A stretch of 64,000 bases of DNA, from assembly GCA_022385805.1 (NCBI GenBank), contig MU277683.1:476321-540320 (forward strand), given 5' to 3'. Position numbers and translations under genes: made by a program. A model generated the notes under the pieces. It saw only the letters and a list, made by a program, of their open reading frames with translations, ran no database searches and was not told the origin of the DNA. Position 1 is the first letter of the stretch. Every line of letters starts with the position of its first letter. Below, one piece after another: positions 50,265-59,329 of this stretch. The DNA comes from Pilatotrama ljubarskyi (Eukaryota; Basidiomycota; Agaricomycetes; Polyporales; Polyporaceae).

Positions 50265-50888
50265 ATGGCCGGCGTGTCCTTCGAAATCCCGCTCAATGTC
50301 CGGGACACCATTCCCGAACAGTTCTCGAACCAACTTCGACTCTGTCCTGTGGAAACACACGGCTGGAACCAGCACGTTCTTTTCGCTCCCAACGGTCTCT
50401 TCCCACATCACGCACGGACAATTGTGTTCGAAGACGGAGCTGGCAATATTGAGGAGTGGGTAGCAGTTGATCTGGTGGATGAAACGGTCCAGCCCTGGGG
50501 TATTGTACCACGCCTGGGAAGCTACTGCCGCCTGGTGTTCCCAGACCGGCAGAGGTTCGTGGGACTGATCTCTCGTGTGGTCGAGTATCAGGAGACCCAC
50601 ATCATACTCTGGGTCGAACACACCTACTCTCCTGCCAGCACTACCCTCGCTGTTCCCTACCCATTCTATGAAGGGACGCAGTGGTGGCATGTTTGTCTGA
50701 GGCGACTCCTTAGATATCTGAAACCCGACAACGATCATCATGACGGAGGTAAGTTGTTTGACCACTTGTTACCTGAACGACTATCGCTCATCATTCAACC
50801 AGTCATCGGGCGAAGTCCAAACGTGGACTGGTGGGAGTTGGACCATTGTATCCAAGGAGACTTCCGATATCGACACATGGACAATTAG
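50265..50888 (+). CDS. Unknown protein next to the KDZ transposase
   Basis: ATG at 50265 in CACCATGGCC gives MAGVSFEIPLNVRDTIPEQF, an open frame of about 208 codons, or about 190 if the 54-base GTAAGT...CAG segment near 50750-50803 is spliced out (both keep frame). The protein is rich in Trp and His (WNQHVLFAPNGLFPHHAR, WWHVCLRRLLRYLKPDND, VDWWELDHC) and looks like one globular domain with no membrane span. No family recognised. It lies 185 bases after the KDZ stop on the same strand, so it may be a second gene of that element or a captured gene. Unlike the transposase it has no visible break. Confidence 0.5.
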   Translation: MAGVSFEIPLNVRDTIPEQFSNQLRLCPVETHGWNQHVLFAPNGLFPHHARTIVFEDGAGNIEEWVAVDLVDETVQPWGIVPRLGSYCRLVFPDRQRFVGLISRVVEYQETHIILWVEHTYSPASTTLAVPYPFYEGTQWWHVCLRRLLRYLKPDNDHHDGGKLFDHLLPERLSLIIQPVIGRSPNVDWWELDHCIQGDFRYRHMDN

Positions 50889-51027
50889 CACGGAGACGGT
50901 TGTCATGGACATCAGATTGGGTTGTTCTTTTGTCTAGGTCACTCGTTAATCATGATTCTGCAACTATCGGCAACGAGGGACTTGATAGATGAGATCAAGG
51001 ACCCCAGACTTGAATACAGGAGGGTAC

Positions 51028-51745
51028 TGATGTAGAGGAAGCCTGGACCAGGCTTACACATGCCTACGACAAATAGCAACGCTGTACAGGCCCGAAACAC
51101 ACAGCCTCACATCAAGCTCATGAGTAATCGAGTCCAGCAGGGACCAGAGCAGGCTAGGAGGCCCTAGGTGCTCTGGAATGGTCTAGAGCTGTCCAGAAGA
51201 GACTAGGCAGGGCTTAGCCAGGCCTGGTGTAGTCTGGAAGGCCATGGAGATCAGAGAAGGCAGTGCAAAACACAGCTTTCGAGGAATGAACGACAAATTA
51301 GAAAGATGGAGAAGGTTCTGGAAGGTTCTGGCATAGATGAGAGGTTTCTAGGTTTGGGTTAGTCAGCCATAGATAGTTGATTTGTAATGTACATAGAATG
51401 TTCTGGAAGGACTTCAGGAAAGGTATATATACAGGCCCGTGAAGTACTCCAAAAAAAAGGAAGATTTGGTAGAAGAAAGCAAGCAGAAATTCAGCAAAGC
51501 AGCCAACAAAAGGCAGCCAAGCTGAATCAGTCACAAGTCCAGCAGCAGTATCACCAGGTGAGTGGTTTGTAGGCAGTTCAGGTACTGATATTCCTTTGGT
51601 TTTTACAGGTCAATTTGTCAAGTGTTTCTTCAAAGAGGTACTGAAGTAGTGGTGTAGGCCTTGTAGTACTCAGTCCATCGAGGTTCTGGGTCACTTTAGT
51701 CGTTACTTCGCGTCTATGATAGACGGGTCTCGGCTAGCTACATCA
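51028..51745 (+). repeat. Probable Ty3/Gypsy-type LTR
   Basis: TGATGTAG at 51028 and the mirror CTACATCA ending at 51745. Inside are a TATATATACAGGCCC promoter (about 51425) and, near the 3' end, the palindrome CGTCTATGATAGACG (51711-51725). Total 718 bases. Flanks GGTAC and CTGCA do not match, so this may be one LTR of a longer element whose internal part is lost, or an LTR whose duplication has been erased. Confidence 0.6.
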
Positions 51746-52203
51746 CTGCAGAGGTAAGTGTGTCAGAGTCAGTGAACGGTTGGACCTACGCGAGACGAAG
51801 CCCGAGGTCAGAGCAATCTAAGCTGACTGACGATTGGAGTGTTTGATTGATTGGTAAGTGTTAGGAAGATTGACGGGAACGACGGCGCATCAGGCATAGT
51901 TGCACCAAGGAGGTAAGTACAGGACTGACTCGCAGACGCTAGCCTAGGGGAAACTCTGCTAGATTTTGTGATACGTTCTACAAAAGGGGAGAGAACTTCC
52001 CGGAGACATCTGGAGAGAAAAATAGAGTCGAGGTCAGCATACAACCTAAGCATAGCGCAGGTTAGATCTCACCGGGATTTCATACTTGGGGGGAGTGGGC
52101 CATTCCTGGCAGGTACGATTGATGAGGCATGAGGTTGATAAGTGAGCGTTGATGATCAGATTTTACAAGTCCATAGACATAGATTGGTAATATATTACAC
52201 TGT
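51746..52203. other. Unassigned segment between the LTR and the Helitron reading frame
   Basis: About 460 bases; repeated GAGGTAAGT phrases (51750, 51910) but no gene. It should include the 3' end of the Helitron, but no CTRR end with a hairpin could be fixed. Confidence 0.35.
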
Positions 52204-53271
52204 TCACATTTTCTGGTACACCAGGACACTGAGTTTCCGCTTACCAAGTTTTCCCAGCATTTTGGAATCCATATTGATCAAGTTGCCCTCAGGGACAAGC
52301 TTCTTACCTGTCTTCATCCCGTCATGCAAGTGCACTTCACCACTGCCAGTCACAACCCGGCAGGTAAAGTGAAACTTGCCAAAGTAGATCAGGCCACACA
52401 GCCTGTACATCTCCTGTCTCTCTGGCAATGTGATCTGCGGGCTGATGTCCACCTTCACATTGTACACATTGAATGCCACAAACCCTGGAGCTTCATCATA
52501 CCTGATGCACTGGTGCAAGCTACGCTCACACTGTGGACACATCTGAGATGTCTTTCGGTTGCAAATGGCCCCCACCCATGCTGAGATGCTCTGGTCCTTG
52601 TAGGATGGGCCTCCTCTGTACAGACTGTTCTTCCAGACATGCTTAGATATGTCCCACAGAGTATTGGCATCAGCCTCAGCCTCGCTGGTATAGTGGCACG
52701 ACTGGCACTTGTAGTATTGGATCTGAGTGTCCTCGCCACCTCTGAGTACAGTCCTGACCAGTGCAAATATGTCTGTGCCAACTGCACCCCAGGGGAACAC
52801 TTCTGGGTCTGAAGCATGCAGCATCTCTCTCAGAGACTGTCTAGTTTGCCTGGGGCTGCCAGGAATATCACTGTCTATTTTCCGAAAATTTCTGGTCAGG
52901 TCTGAGAGATATCTGTTGTCTGCACTGACCAGTGTGTTCCAGACATTCCTGGACTCTGTGTATGCTGCCAGCAAAATGGTCAGAAGACTGTCATAGGCGC
53001 AGCTGTAGTTGACATTGTCCCACTGGAACCCAGTGAGTTGCACATTGCTTGCAGAGTGCGCAGCTCGGGGCTTCTTCAGCAGTGGCTCGCTGTCAACATC
53101 CTCATCCCTTTTGCGCTTTGCACGCTTGGTGTCCAGAGTGTTGTTGAGAGCTGCCAGCATCTGTGTGCCCTTGGCTGGTACATACCCTGCTGCCTTGGTC
53201 TGTTCAGCAATATCTGCCTGGCTAGGATGCTCTGGTTTGGTGTCTGCCTTTTTCTTAGACTTCTTAGGCCT
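52204..53271 (-). CDS. USP-like (C19-type) cysteine peptidase domain, C-terminal part of the Helitron frame
   Basis: The frame continues directly from the helicase part after the TAG. It starts RPKKSKKKADTKPEHPSQ and has an ATG at 53160 (MLAALNNTLDTKRAKRKRDE). Catalytic Cys in NVNYSCAYDSLLTIL (Cys 54 from that ATG), a zinc-ribbon-like pair (YKCQSC... CPQCERS) and a His-box-like segment IYFGKFHFTCRV with HLHDGM, then LSVLVYQKM at the end. This is the order of ubiquitin-specific proteases. Basic KRAKRKRDE resembles a nuclear signal. If TAG stops translation, this part would need its own initiation. Function in the transposon is unknown; deubiquitination of replicase or host factors is a guess. 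Confidence 0.75.
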   Translation of the reverse strand, partial: RPKKSKKKADTKPEHPSQADIAEQTKAAGYVPAKGTQMLAALNNTLDTKRAKRKRDEDVDSEPLLKKPRAAHSASNVQLTGFQWDNVNYSCAYDSLLTILLAAYTESRNVWNTLVSADNRYLSDLTRNFRKIDSDIPGSPRQTRQSLREMLHASDPEVFPWGAVGTDIFALVRTVLRGGEDTQIQYYKCQSCHYTSEAEADANTLWDISKHVWKNSLYRGGPSYKDQSISAWVGAICNRKTSQMCPQCERSLHQCIRYDEAPGFVAFNVYNVKVDISPQITLPERQEMYRLCGLIYFGKFHFTCRVVTGSGEVHLHDGMKTGKKLVPEGNLINMDSKMLGKLGKRKLSVLVYQKM

Positions 53272-56200
53272 CTAGATGACCTGCCACGGACTGTCCTCCT
53301 GGACATCAGCAATGGGAAAAGGGTCACTGTTACCCCACACGAGTGCACGGTGCATTGTCTTGGGCAAGAATTGCTCGCCCTTCCATTTCCTGAAGGAGTG
53401 TATGAGCTCATTTCTGGTGATGCCTGTCACTTTTGGTGAGATCTTGCCGAGATACCACAACTTGGTGATCTCATCCAGCAGCTCCAGCTCTCTGAACTCC
53501 TGCCGCAAGCTCCCAGAAATCCCCCCGGTGAGCTTGCTGGCATCAAAGGGCTGCACGATGATGGTCCCCTCATACGTTGACCCTCGAGACAGGCAGGTAT
53601 ATATCGACTGATGTGAGCGACAGTTCTGCAGGTCACACACATTGTTGGGCCGTGTCCTCCCCTGAGACCCAAAGTCTATCATCGCAAAGTTGGGGACCAC
53701 TGACACCTGAGATCTGGATATAGTCAGGGTTCTGCCGTTGGGCATCTTGCACTGGACCTTCCGAGCCTGCTGGCTGATTGGCACCACATTCTCTGGCAGA
53801 CCCTCGAGCTGAACGGTGGTGGGCGCAGCAGTCAGCTTGACGAAAAGAGTCTCCAGAGTCTCCTTGTCCTCATCAATTGGCTTTGCCTTCCATCCCACTA
53901 CCACACCCTCAGCTCCGTTTGTGACACAGCATTCAGTGGCTTCGTTGACCTTGATCATGACCGGCATGCCTATACAGAGCGGCAGCTTGCCTGGAAGGTG
54001 ATTGGTCAGAGTGGGTGACAGGTCCCACAGACAGTTCTGGAGCTCTTCACTGAGGATATTGGTAGACCGTCTTGGGTTCACTGTGTTTCTGCGCTGCTTC
54101 TTAGTGCCCTCCTCATCGTTGTCTGCCGACAGCCTGTCTACAGAGTAGAACGTGGTCAAGCTCTTGCCGTTCTCCTGAGCAAACCTCTGGCACCCAAGCT
54201 CGTTGATCTTGTCTCTGTGAGAGTTCCATGCTGTGATCACAGAGACATTCCTGAACCTCGGCTGGTTGAGCTTTGGTTTGCCTGAACCTCTGCCTGCAAC
54301 GCGCGACTGCAAGAGCTTGATGTCGTCTGGGGTGCACGCCTTGTATCTGAGATTTTCTATAGCAGTCCTGAGCTTGGCATCCTCTGGACCCTGTGAGCGC
54401 TGCCTCATGTTCTCTCTGAGAATGACTACAGTGGTGAACTGGTGCCAGACTGCCTTGCCAATGGATGCCTCCTGCTGGGCATGAGCCTGGGTGCGATGTA
54501 TCACTCTGCCAACCTTGTGAGAGTAGAGGGCATGGCCGCTCATAGCCGGTGGTAGCTGTGCAAAGTCCCCTGCAAATATCATATTGATACCTCCAAACGG
54601 CTTGCCTTCATTCCTCAGAGCTGCACACATCTTTGAACATATGGTGTACACGCTATGACAGTCGACCATGCTGATTTCATCGATGAAGACGTACTCCACA
54701 TTCTGGAGGCGCGCTTTGACCTGCATCAGGCTCGCAACAGGATCAGAGGAGTTCTTTTGCCTCAGTCCAAGCATGCTGTGGTAGGTAGAACCTCCAATGA
54801 GGGCAGCAGCAGATCCTGTGGGTGCCATGCACATGAACCGGTAGCTCTCCTGTCTCTCAGCAAAAAAATGTGTGAGGGCCTTGATCACCTGAGACTTGCC
54901 AGTGCCAGCCATGCCACCGAGGTACATCTTCAGGTGTTCTCCGCTCTCTTGCACTGCGTGGTTGGCTACTATGCGGAAGGCACGCTCCTGTGCTTCATTC
55001 AGACTGAACTTCTTGGCTGTCGCATCGATGAGCGCCTGTGCCTGCTTGTCCTTGGCCTTGAAGCCCTTGGTCATGTACGACTTGTCGATGACCTTGACCT
55101 CGTTGACCTCTGTGTTTTTGGGCAGGCCAGTTTTTGGATCTACAGGTTTTTTGAGATCAGCCTGAGCATCACGTGCATCAAGGATCTCCTGCTTCTTGCT
55201 TGCCAGCACATTCTTCCAGTCAGCAGCGCTCATGTCCTCCTTGCTCCAGAACTGGGGAGGGATGTCTGCCTTGGTCTTGTCTTCCATAGGATCCAGCCAG
55301 CCTGATGCTCTGATGATCTGCTCTGCCTGGAGCATCTGCGTGCGCCTGTTGACTTCTGCATTGCTGAGCTTGGTCCAGTCATTTGCTTGAAGTATCATGT
55401 CTTCCAGCTCATCAATGCTCACCTCGCCATCATTGGTGTAGAACTGGGTGTCCATGTCATCAAGTGTCCTGTCATCCATGTTGAATGGGGCTGAGCCAGC
55501 CTTGAGACCCCTCTTGCGTGCCGCAGCAAAGTCGTCTCTGGCATCATTGCACTCGTACTGGATGTGGAAGTATTTCATGATGTCTTGTTGCCTTGGCGTG
55601 AACTGGTATTCTCTGAAAACATCATCCCACAACATGTCTGCATGAGAACGGAGGTCTTTGCCTGAGCGCCAGGGCTTGAACAGGGTCAGCATGGTCAAGC
55701 AGTACTGTTCACGGTTGCCAGTGTCCCGCCTTGGCATAGATCCACCGATGAAGTTAGGCACATAGGCCTCAGACTCATCCACAAGTTTGACATGGCGGCT
55801 CTGGTACTGAGGATGATTTGGGTGGAAGCGCAGGTGGATCTTCTTTTTCTTCCCAGAAGAGGGCTCAGTGGCAGTAAGAAGTTGTGTCTCATCCTTGAGC
55901 TTATTATTGGACTCTGTGGTGAGCAGGAGCTCATCCTCAGACTCCTCTTCCTCTTCTGCCAGAGGCAAGCCAGCACCAGCCAACTCTGTGCTCTCTCCTG
56001 GCTCATCAACATCATAGTTGTCCTCAAACTCAGAGTCTGCCTCCAGTTGCACAGGTTCCTCAACCGCAGGGCCTTTGTGCCGCGTACTTCTGCGCTCCTT
56101 GTCATGCAGTCTGATCCAGTCATAGAGTGACATGGACTCGAGCTCCACAGGTCTCCACATGTAGTCTTGGACTGGGGACAGTGCGACCACACGCTTTGAC

Positions 56201-58629
56201 TTTCCATCCCTTACCAAGCCAAGCATCACTTTTGATGGTCCCTCCTCTTCAATGTTCACCGAGTCTTCCCACGCACGCATCACCTCGTATACATAACCCT
56301 TCCAGAAGCATGTGCGGAACCGGTGGCTCTTGTAGTGGTCTGGGTGTCTGAGCAAATACATGGCTGCCATGGGCCCCCCAATCTCTGAGCAGGCAGTGAG
56401 AGAATTGACAATCTTGGTGATCAGAGACCTTGCCTTCTCCTTGTTGGTTTTGTGACTGCCAAGAAGCTCTGTGTTGTGCTCAAAAACCTGCTGGATGGAC
56501 TGGAACATCACATGGGTCTTCAGGGGAGTCTTGGTGATGTAGTCAGCAACATACGCTACCACAGACTTGATCGCAGTGCCTGAGAGCAAGCTGGTTACAT
56601 CAGTGTTGGAGCGCATGAGGTAGGTGAGCGCTGGTGTGACTGTATTGATCCACGCCTCACCCTTCTTCATGATGAGTGCGCCAGTCTCTGGATCAACCAC
56701 AGTCTCGGGGTGAGTCTCCCGGGGAAAGCGTGCCTTGCATACGCCATTCTGGTCTGTACAGCCACGGTTGTCAAATTCAGGTTTGTCATATTTCTCTGTG
56801 TCACGCGTGTCTGACTTCTTAGACTTGGCCTGGGCACGACAGGTATGCCGGTTGGATAGATACAATATCTCATCCACCGTGTGCTTGAATCTGTCCCACC
56901 ACGACTTGTAGTCTTGGCACTTGGCGCAGTCTGATTGAGCGTCGTGCGCACACTTCTCTGGTGGTGCCTCTGGTAGAGTCTCGGTGGGAGGTACACGAGA
57001 AGGATTCTTGTGATCTTCCTCTGCTAGTCGCTTGCCCACACTCTCCATGGTGCCAGTCATAAACTCCCCAATGTGCACGCTCTCCAGGTACTCCACCATA
57101 GCTTTCTGAAAGTCAGAGCTTGGGTCCATGATTTTCTCACGTATCTCCTGAGGTGTGAGCGCATTCTGGATCCAAATGAGCATGTGCATGTGGAGCGTAA
57201 GCCTGCCCTGCTGTTCCACTGTGCCATAGTACCCTGCAGTCTTCCCATACAAGCCTGGTCTGTCCAATCCAACACCCAAGACATGCTTGATAAACAGGTC
57301 GACCATCAGCTTGAAGAAGCGTGCACCAGCCACAGGGTTATTCGCAATCAGCCTAAGACGCTCGTCCTTGTCTCTGAACTGTGGCACAAATGTCTGGTTG
57401 GTGTCTGCAAAATACAGAGCAATAGGGTGCTTGACATCAGCAGGAGCAAAGGTGACAAACCAGGAAGGTGCACCGAGATATGAGACCAGAGACCAGATTT
57501 CCTGCCGCATATACTTTTTGCTTGTAATAGACCCTTGCACTTTGTAATTGACATGGTCCAAATCATTGATGATCTTGAAACAGGCCTTCTCTTCCTCTGT
57601 CTCAGGTTTCACAGAACCCTTACTAAGCCTTTGTATAATATCCCATAGAGTCGAGTCCTTAATGCTCAGTAGACGGTTAGCAATCTCTCCAAATTTACTT
57701 CTGTCAGCGAGAAGGTAACCCCCTGTGGTAGCACCCTTGATCTGTTCATGATTCAGTGCAACCAGTGGAAAGAGGGGCTCAAGCTGAAAACGTTTGTCGT
57801 GGTACATCAGCAGTTGCTGCTTGCGTCTAGACTCTGAGACCCGTCGACAGCCCACACCACTGTTGTCCAGCCCACCCAAGCCATATGGAAAGAGCCATGG
57901 GAACATCTGTGGATACAGTTGGGGGTTGTGATACAAGGACTCTGGTTCTGCTGCTTGCCCTATGCCAAGCACCTTTCCTCCAGACTTGAAGTGCTCGACT
58001 GCACGTGCAGTGATCTCATGAGGTCTGACCTTGCCCATATGTTCCAGGCTTGCGCCAGTCAATCCGTGAACTACGAAAGGACATGCGCCATCCTCAGCAC
58101 CCTCATCCTCCTCGACATTGTTCACAGCAGTGGCCTCTGGATCCTTGTTTGACTCCATGCTTTGAGTGTAGTTGACTATGACAGGCGGCTCGTCTTCAGG
58201 GTACGACGCCAGATTTTCTTGAGAGATCTTGAGGTCTGCATAGTCTACATGATTAAGCTTGAGCCACTCTAATGCATCAGCTACCTTGTTGCGGCGGACA
58301 AGCATAGGTGTCCTTCGGTACTCCTTGGCAGTGGGCTTGTTTGGGCCAAGGTATAGAAATGCAAGCACCTCGCTGAGCTCATCACACCTGGGTGGAAGTA
58401 CTGAGTAAATTTTTGGCATGGGTAGAGAGTGACTGACCACGTTGGCGCGTAGCTTAGACATGCCAGACATATGGACTTTGACGATGCAGTGATTATGTTT
58501 TACACGTGATATCAACATTTTCTCTGTGAAGCTTAGATCCTTGAGTTGAGGTGGGACTTCACCGATCCATAGACCATTAGCTAAAGCATCTATGGGAGTC
58601 TGTCCGCTCTTGAGCTCATTCAGACAACG
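53272..58629 (-). CDS. Helitron replicase-helicase (Rep/Hel), main part
   Basis: Frame open from the LTR junction (CLNELKSGQTPIDALANGLW) to the TAG; the first ATG is at 58518. Order: LANGLWIGEVPPQLKDLSF and LVRRNKVADALEWLK (DUF6570-like), Helitron_like_N with WFVTFAPADVKHP, the HUH motif LTLHMHMLIW near residue 443, and the twin-Tyr motif YVADYITK near 656. The helicase has Walker A GGMAGTGKSQ near 1203, FIDEISMVD near 1284, FGGINMIFAGDFAQLPP, and a late QSIYTCLSRGSTYEGT motif. Both HUH histidines and both tyrosines are present, so this part is chemically complete. Lacks its natural N-terminus because of the LTR. Confidence 0.9.
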   Translation of the reverse strand, partial: RCLNELKSGQTPIDALANGLWIGEVPPQLKDLSFTEKMLISRVKHNHCIVKVHMSGMSKLRANVVSHSLPMPKIYSVLPPRCDELSEVLAFLYLGPNKPTAKEYRRTPMLVRRNKVADALEWLKLNHVDYADLKISQENLASYPEDEPPVIVNYTQSMESNKDPEATAVNNVEEDEGAEDGACPFVVHGLTGASLEHMGKVRPHEITARAVEHFKSGGKVLGIGQAAEPESLYHNPQLYPQMFPWLFPYGLGGLDNSGVGCRRVSESRRKQQLLMYHDKRFQLEPLFPLVALNHEQIKGATTGGYLLADRSKFGEIANRLLSIKDSTLWDIIQRLSKGSVKPETEEEKACFKIINDLDHVNYKVQGSITSKKYMRQEIWSLVSYLGAPSWFVTFAPADVKHPIALYFADTNQTFVPQFRDKDERLRLIANNPVAGARFFKLMVDLFIKHVLGVGLDRPGLYGKTAGYYGTVEQQGRLTLHMHMLIWIQNALTPQEIREKIMDPSSDFQKAMVEYLESVHIGEFMTGTMESVGKRLAEEDHKNPSRVPPTETLPEAPPEKCAHDAQSDCAKCQDYKSWWDRFKHTVDEILYLSNRHTCRAQAKSKKSDTRDTEKYDKPEFDNRGCTDQNGVCKARFPRETHPETVVDPETGALIMKKGEAWINTVTPALTYLMRSNTDVTSLLSGTAIKSVVAYVADYITKTPLKTHVMFQSIQQVFEHNTELLGSHKTNKEKARSLITKIVNSLTACSEIGGPMAAMYLLRHPDHYKSHRFRTCFWKGYVYEVMRAWEDSVNIEEEGPSKVMLGLVRDGKSKRVVALSPVQDYMWRPVELESMSLYDWIRLHDKERRSTRHKGPAVEEPVQLEADSEFEDNYDVDEPGESTELAGAGLPLAEEEEESEDELLLTTESNNKLKDETQLLTATEPSSGKKKKIHLRFHPNHPQYQSRHVKLVDESEAYVPNFIGGSMPRRDTGNREQYCLTMLTLFKPWRSGKDLRSHADMLWDDVFREYQFTPRQQDIMKYFHIQYECNDARDDFAAARKRGLKAGSAPFNMDDRTLDDMDTQFYTNDGEVSIDELEDMILQANDWTKLSNAEVNRRTQMLQAEQIIRASGWLDPMEDKTKADIPPQFWSKEDMSAADWKNVLASKKQEILDARDAQADLKKPVDPKTGLPKNTEVNEVKVIDKSYMTKGFKAKDKQAQALIDATAKKFSLNEAQERAFRIVANHAVQESGEHLKMYLGGMAGTGKSQVIKALTHFFAERQESYRFMCMAPTGSAAALIGGSTYHSMLGLRQKNSSDPVASLMQVKARLQNVEYVFIDEISMVDCHSVYTICSKMCAALRNEGKPFGGINMIFAGDFAQLPPAMSGHALYSHKVGRVIHRTQAHAQQEASIGKAVWHQFTTVVILRENMRQRSQGPEDAKLRTAIENLRYKACTPDDIKLLQSRVAGRGSGKPKLNQPRFRNVSVITAWNSHRDKINELGCQRFAQENGKSLTTFYSVDRLSADNDEEGTKKQRRNTVNPRRSTNILSEELQNCLWDLSPTLTNHLPGKLPLCIGMPVMIKVNEATECCVTNGAEGVVVGWKAKPIDEDKETLETLFVKLTAAPTTVQLEGLPENVVPISQQARKVQCKMPNGRTLTISRSQVSVVPNFAMIDFGSQGRTRPNNVCDLQNCRSHQSIYTCLSRGSTYEGTIIVQPFDASKLTGGISGSLRQEFRELELLDEITKLWYLGKISPKVTGITRNELIHSFRKWKGEQFLPKTMHRALVWGNSDPFPIADVQEDSPWQVI

Positions 58630-59329
58630 TGTTAGGAACCGTGCGGGGGTAAGACCGGAATCCCGGAGGCCGGAAGACGGAAGGCCGATATTGGACCGGA
58701 AGGGTCCGATCGGAACCCGGTCGGAGTACGCACGGTACTGGTGGTAATGGAGAGGACTCGCGAAACTATTAGTAACGCGCTTCGAGAGTCGACGGAGTCC
58801 TCTAATTTACGGAGGAATGTACTATTATGTAATCGGACCGAAAGCGGGCCGATGTCGGAGGCCGGTCGGAGACCGGCGGTAGAAGTCGAAGTGCAGAAGT
58901 GCTGGTTACCAGAGGACAAGTCACGAAGGACTGGTCTTAGTAGTGTCGGAGGTCGGAGTATGATCGGACCGGAGTCGGAATTGGATCGGACCGGAGATCG
59001 GAGGACGGAATGTTATTCCGGAGGATCAACAAATGGGTAAAGGACAGGGGACCGAAGAGTTGTACCAGCAGATCAAGTGGTTAACGAGATATCTGAACTG
59101 AAGAGCTACTCTATAGAATCCGAAGCTTATATAGTAAGTAGTAAGTAAGGTTCGGGTTTGTAAGGAGTAACTGCGGAGAGGAGCTCGGAGGTCAGATCGC
59201 GTGGAGTACGGCGCGGGTTAGTCTCATCGCCGATGATGACGACGAGTATCGGAGCGAGCCTCGGAGTCCGCTCGGACCGATAGGGTTCCGAAGGGCGCCG
59301 GACCGGAAGGGTCCGCACGGGCGCTAACA
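58630..59329 (-). repeat. Solo LTR, family A copy 4, target duplication CAACG, inside the Helitron
   Basis: TGTTAGGAACCGTGCGG to GGGCGCTAACA, exactly 700 bases, flanked by CAACG at 58625-58629 and 59330-59334. The cleanest family A copy, still rich in CpG. Its promoter (ACTATATAAGCTTCGG) reads on minus, the same strand as the Helitron frame. LTR plus duplication is 705 bases, a multiple of three, but the LTR contains stops. Confidence 0.92.

Noticed and set aside
51700..51740. Palindrome CGTCTATGATAGACG followed on minus by CTAA, as the hairpin and CTRR end of the Helitron
   Set aside because: It lies inside a segment bounded by TGATGTAG and CTACATCA, so it is better explained as part of an LTR, and the base after CTAA is A, not the T expected at a Helitron target.
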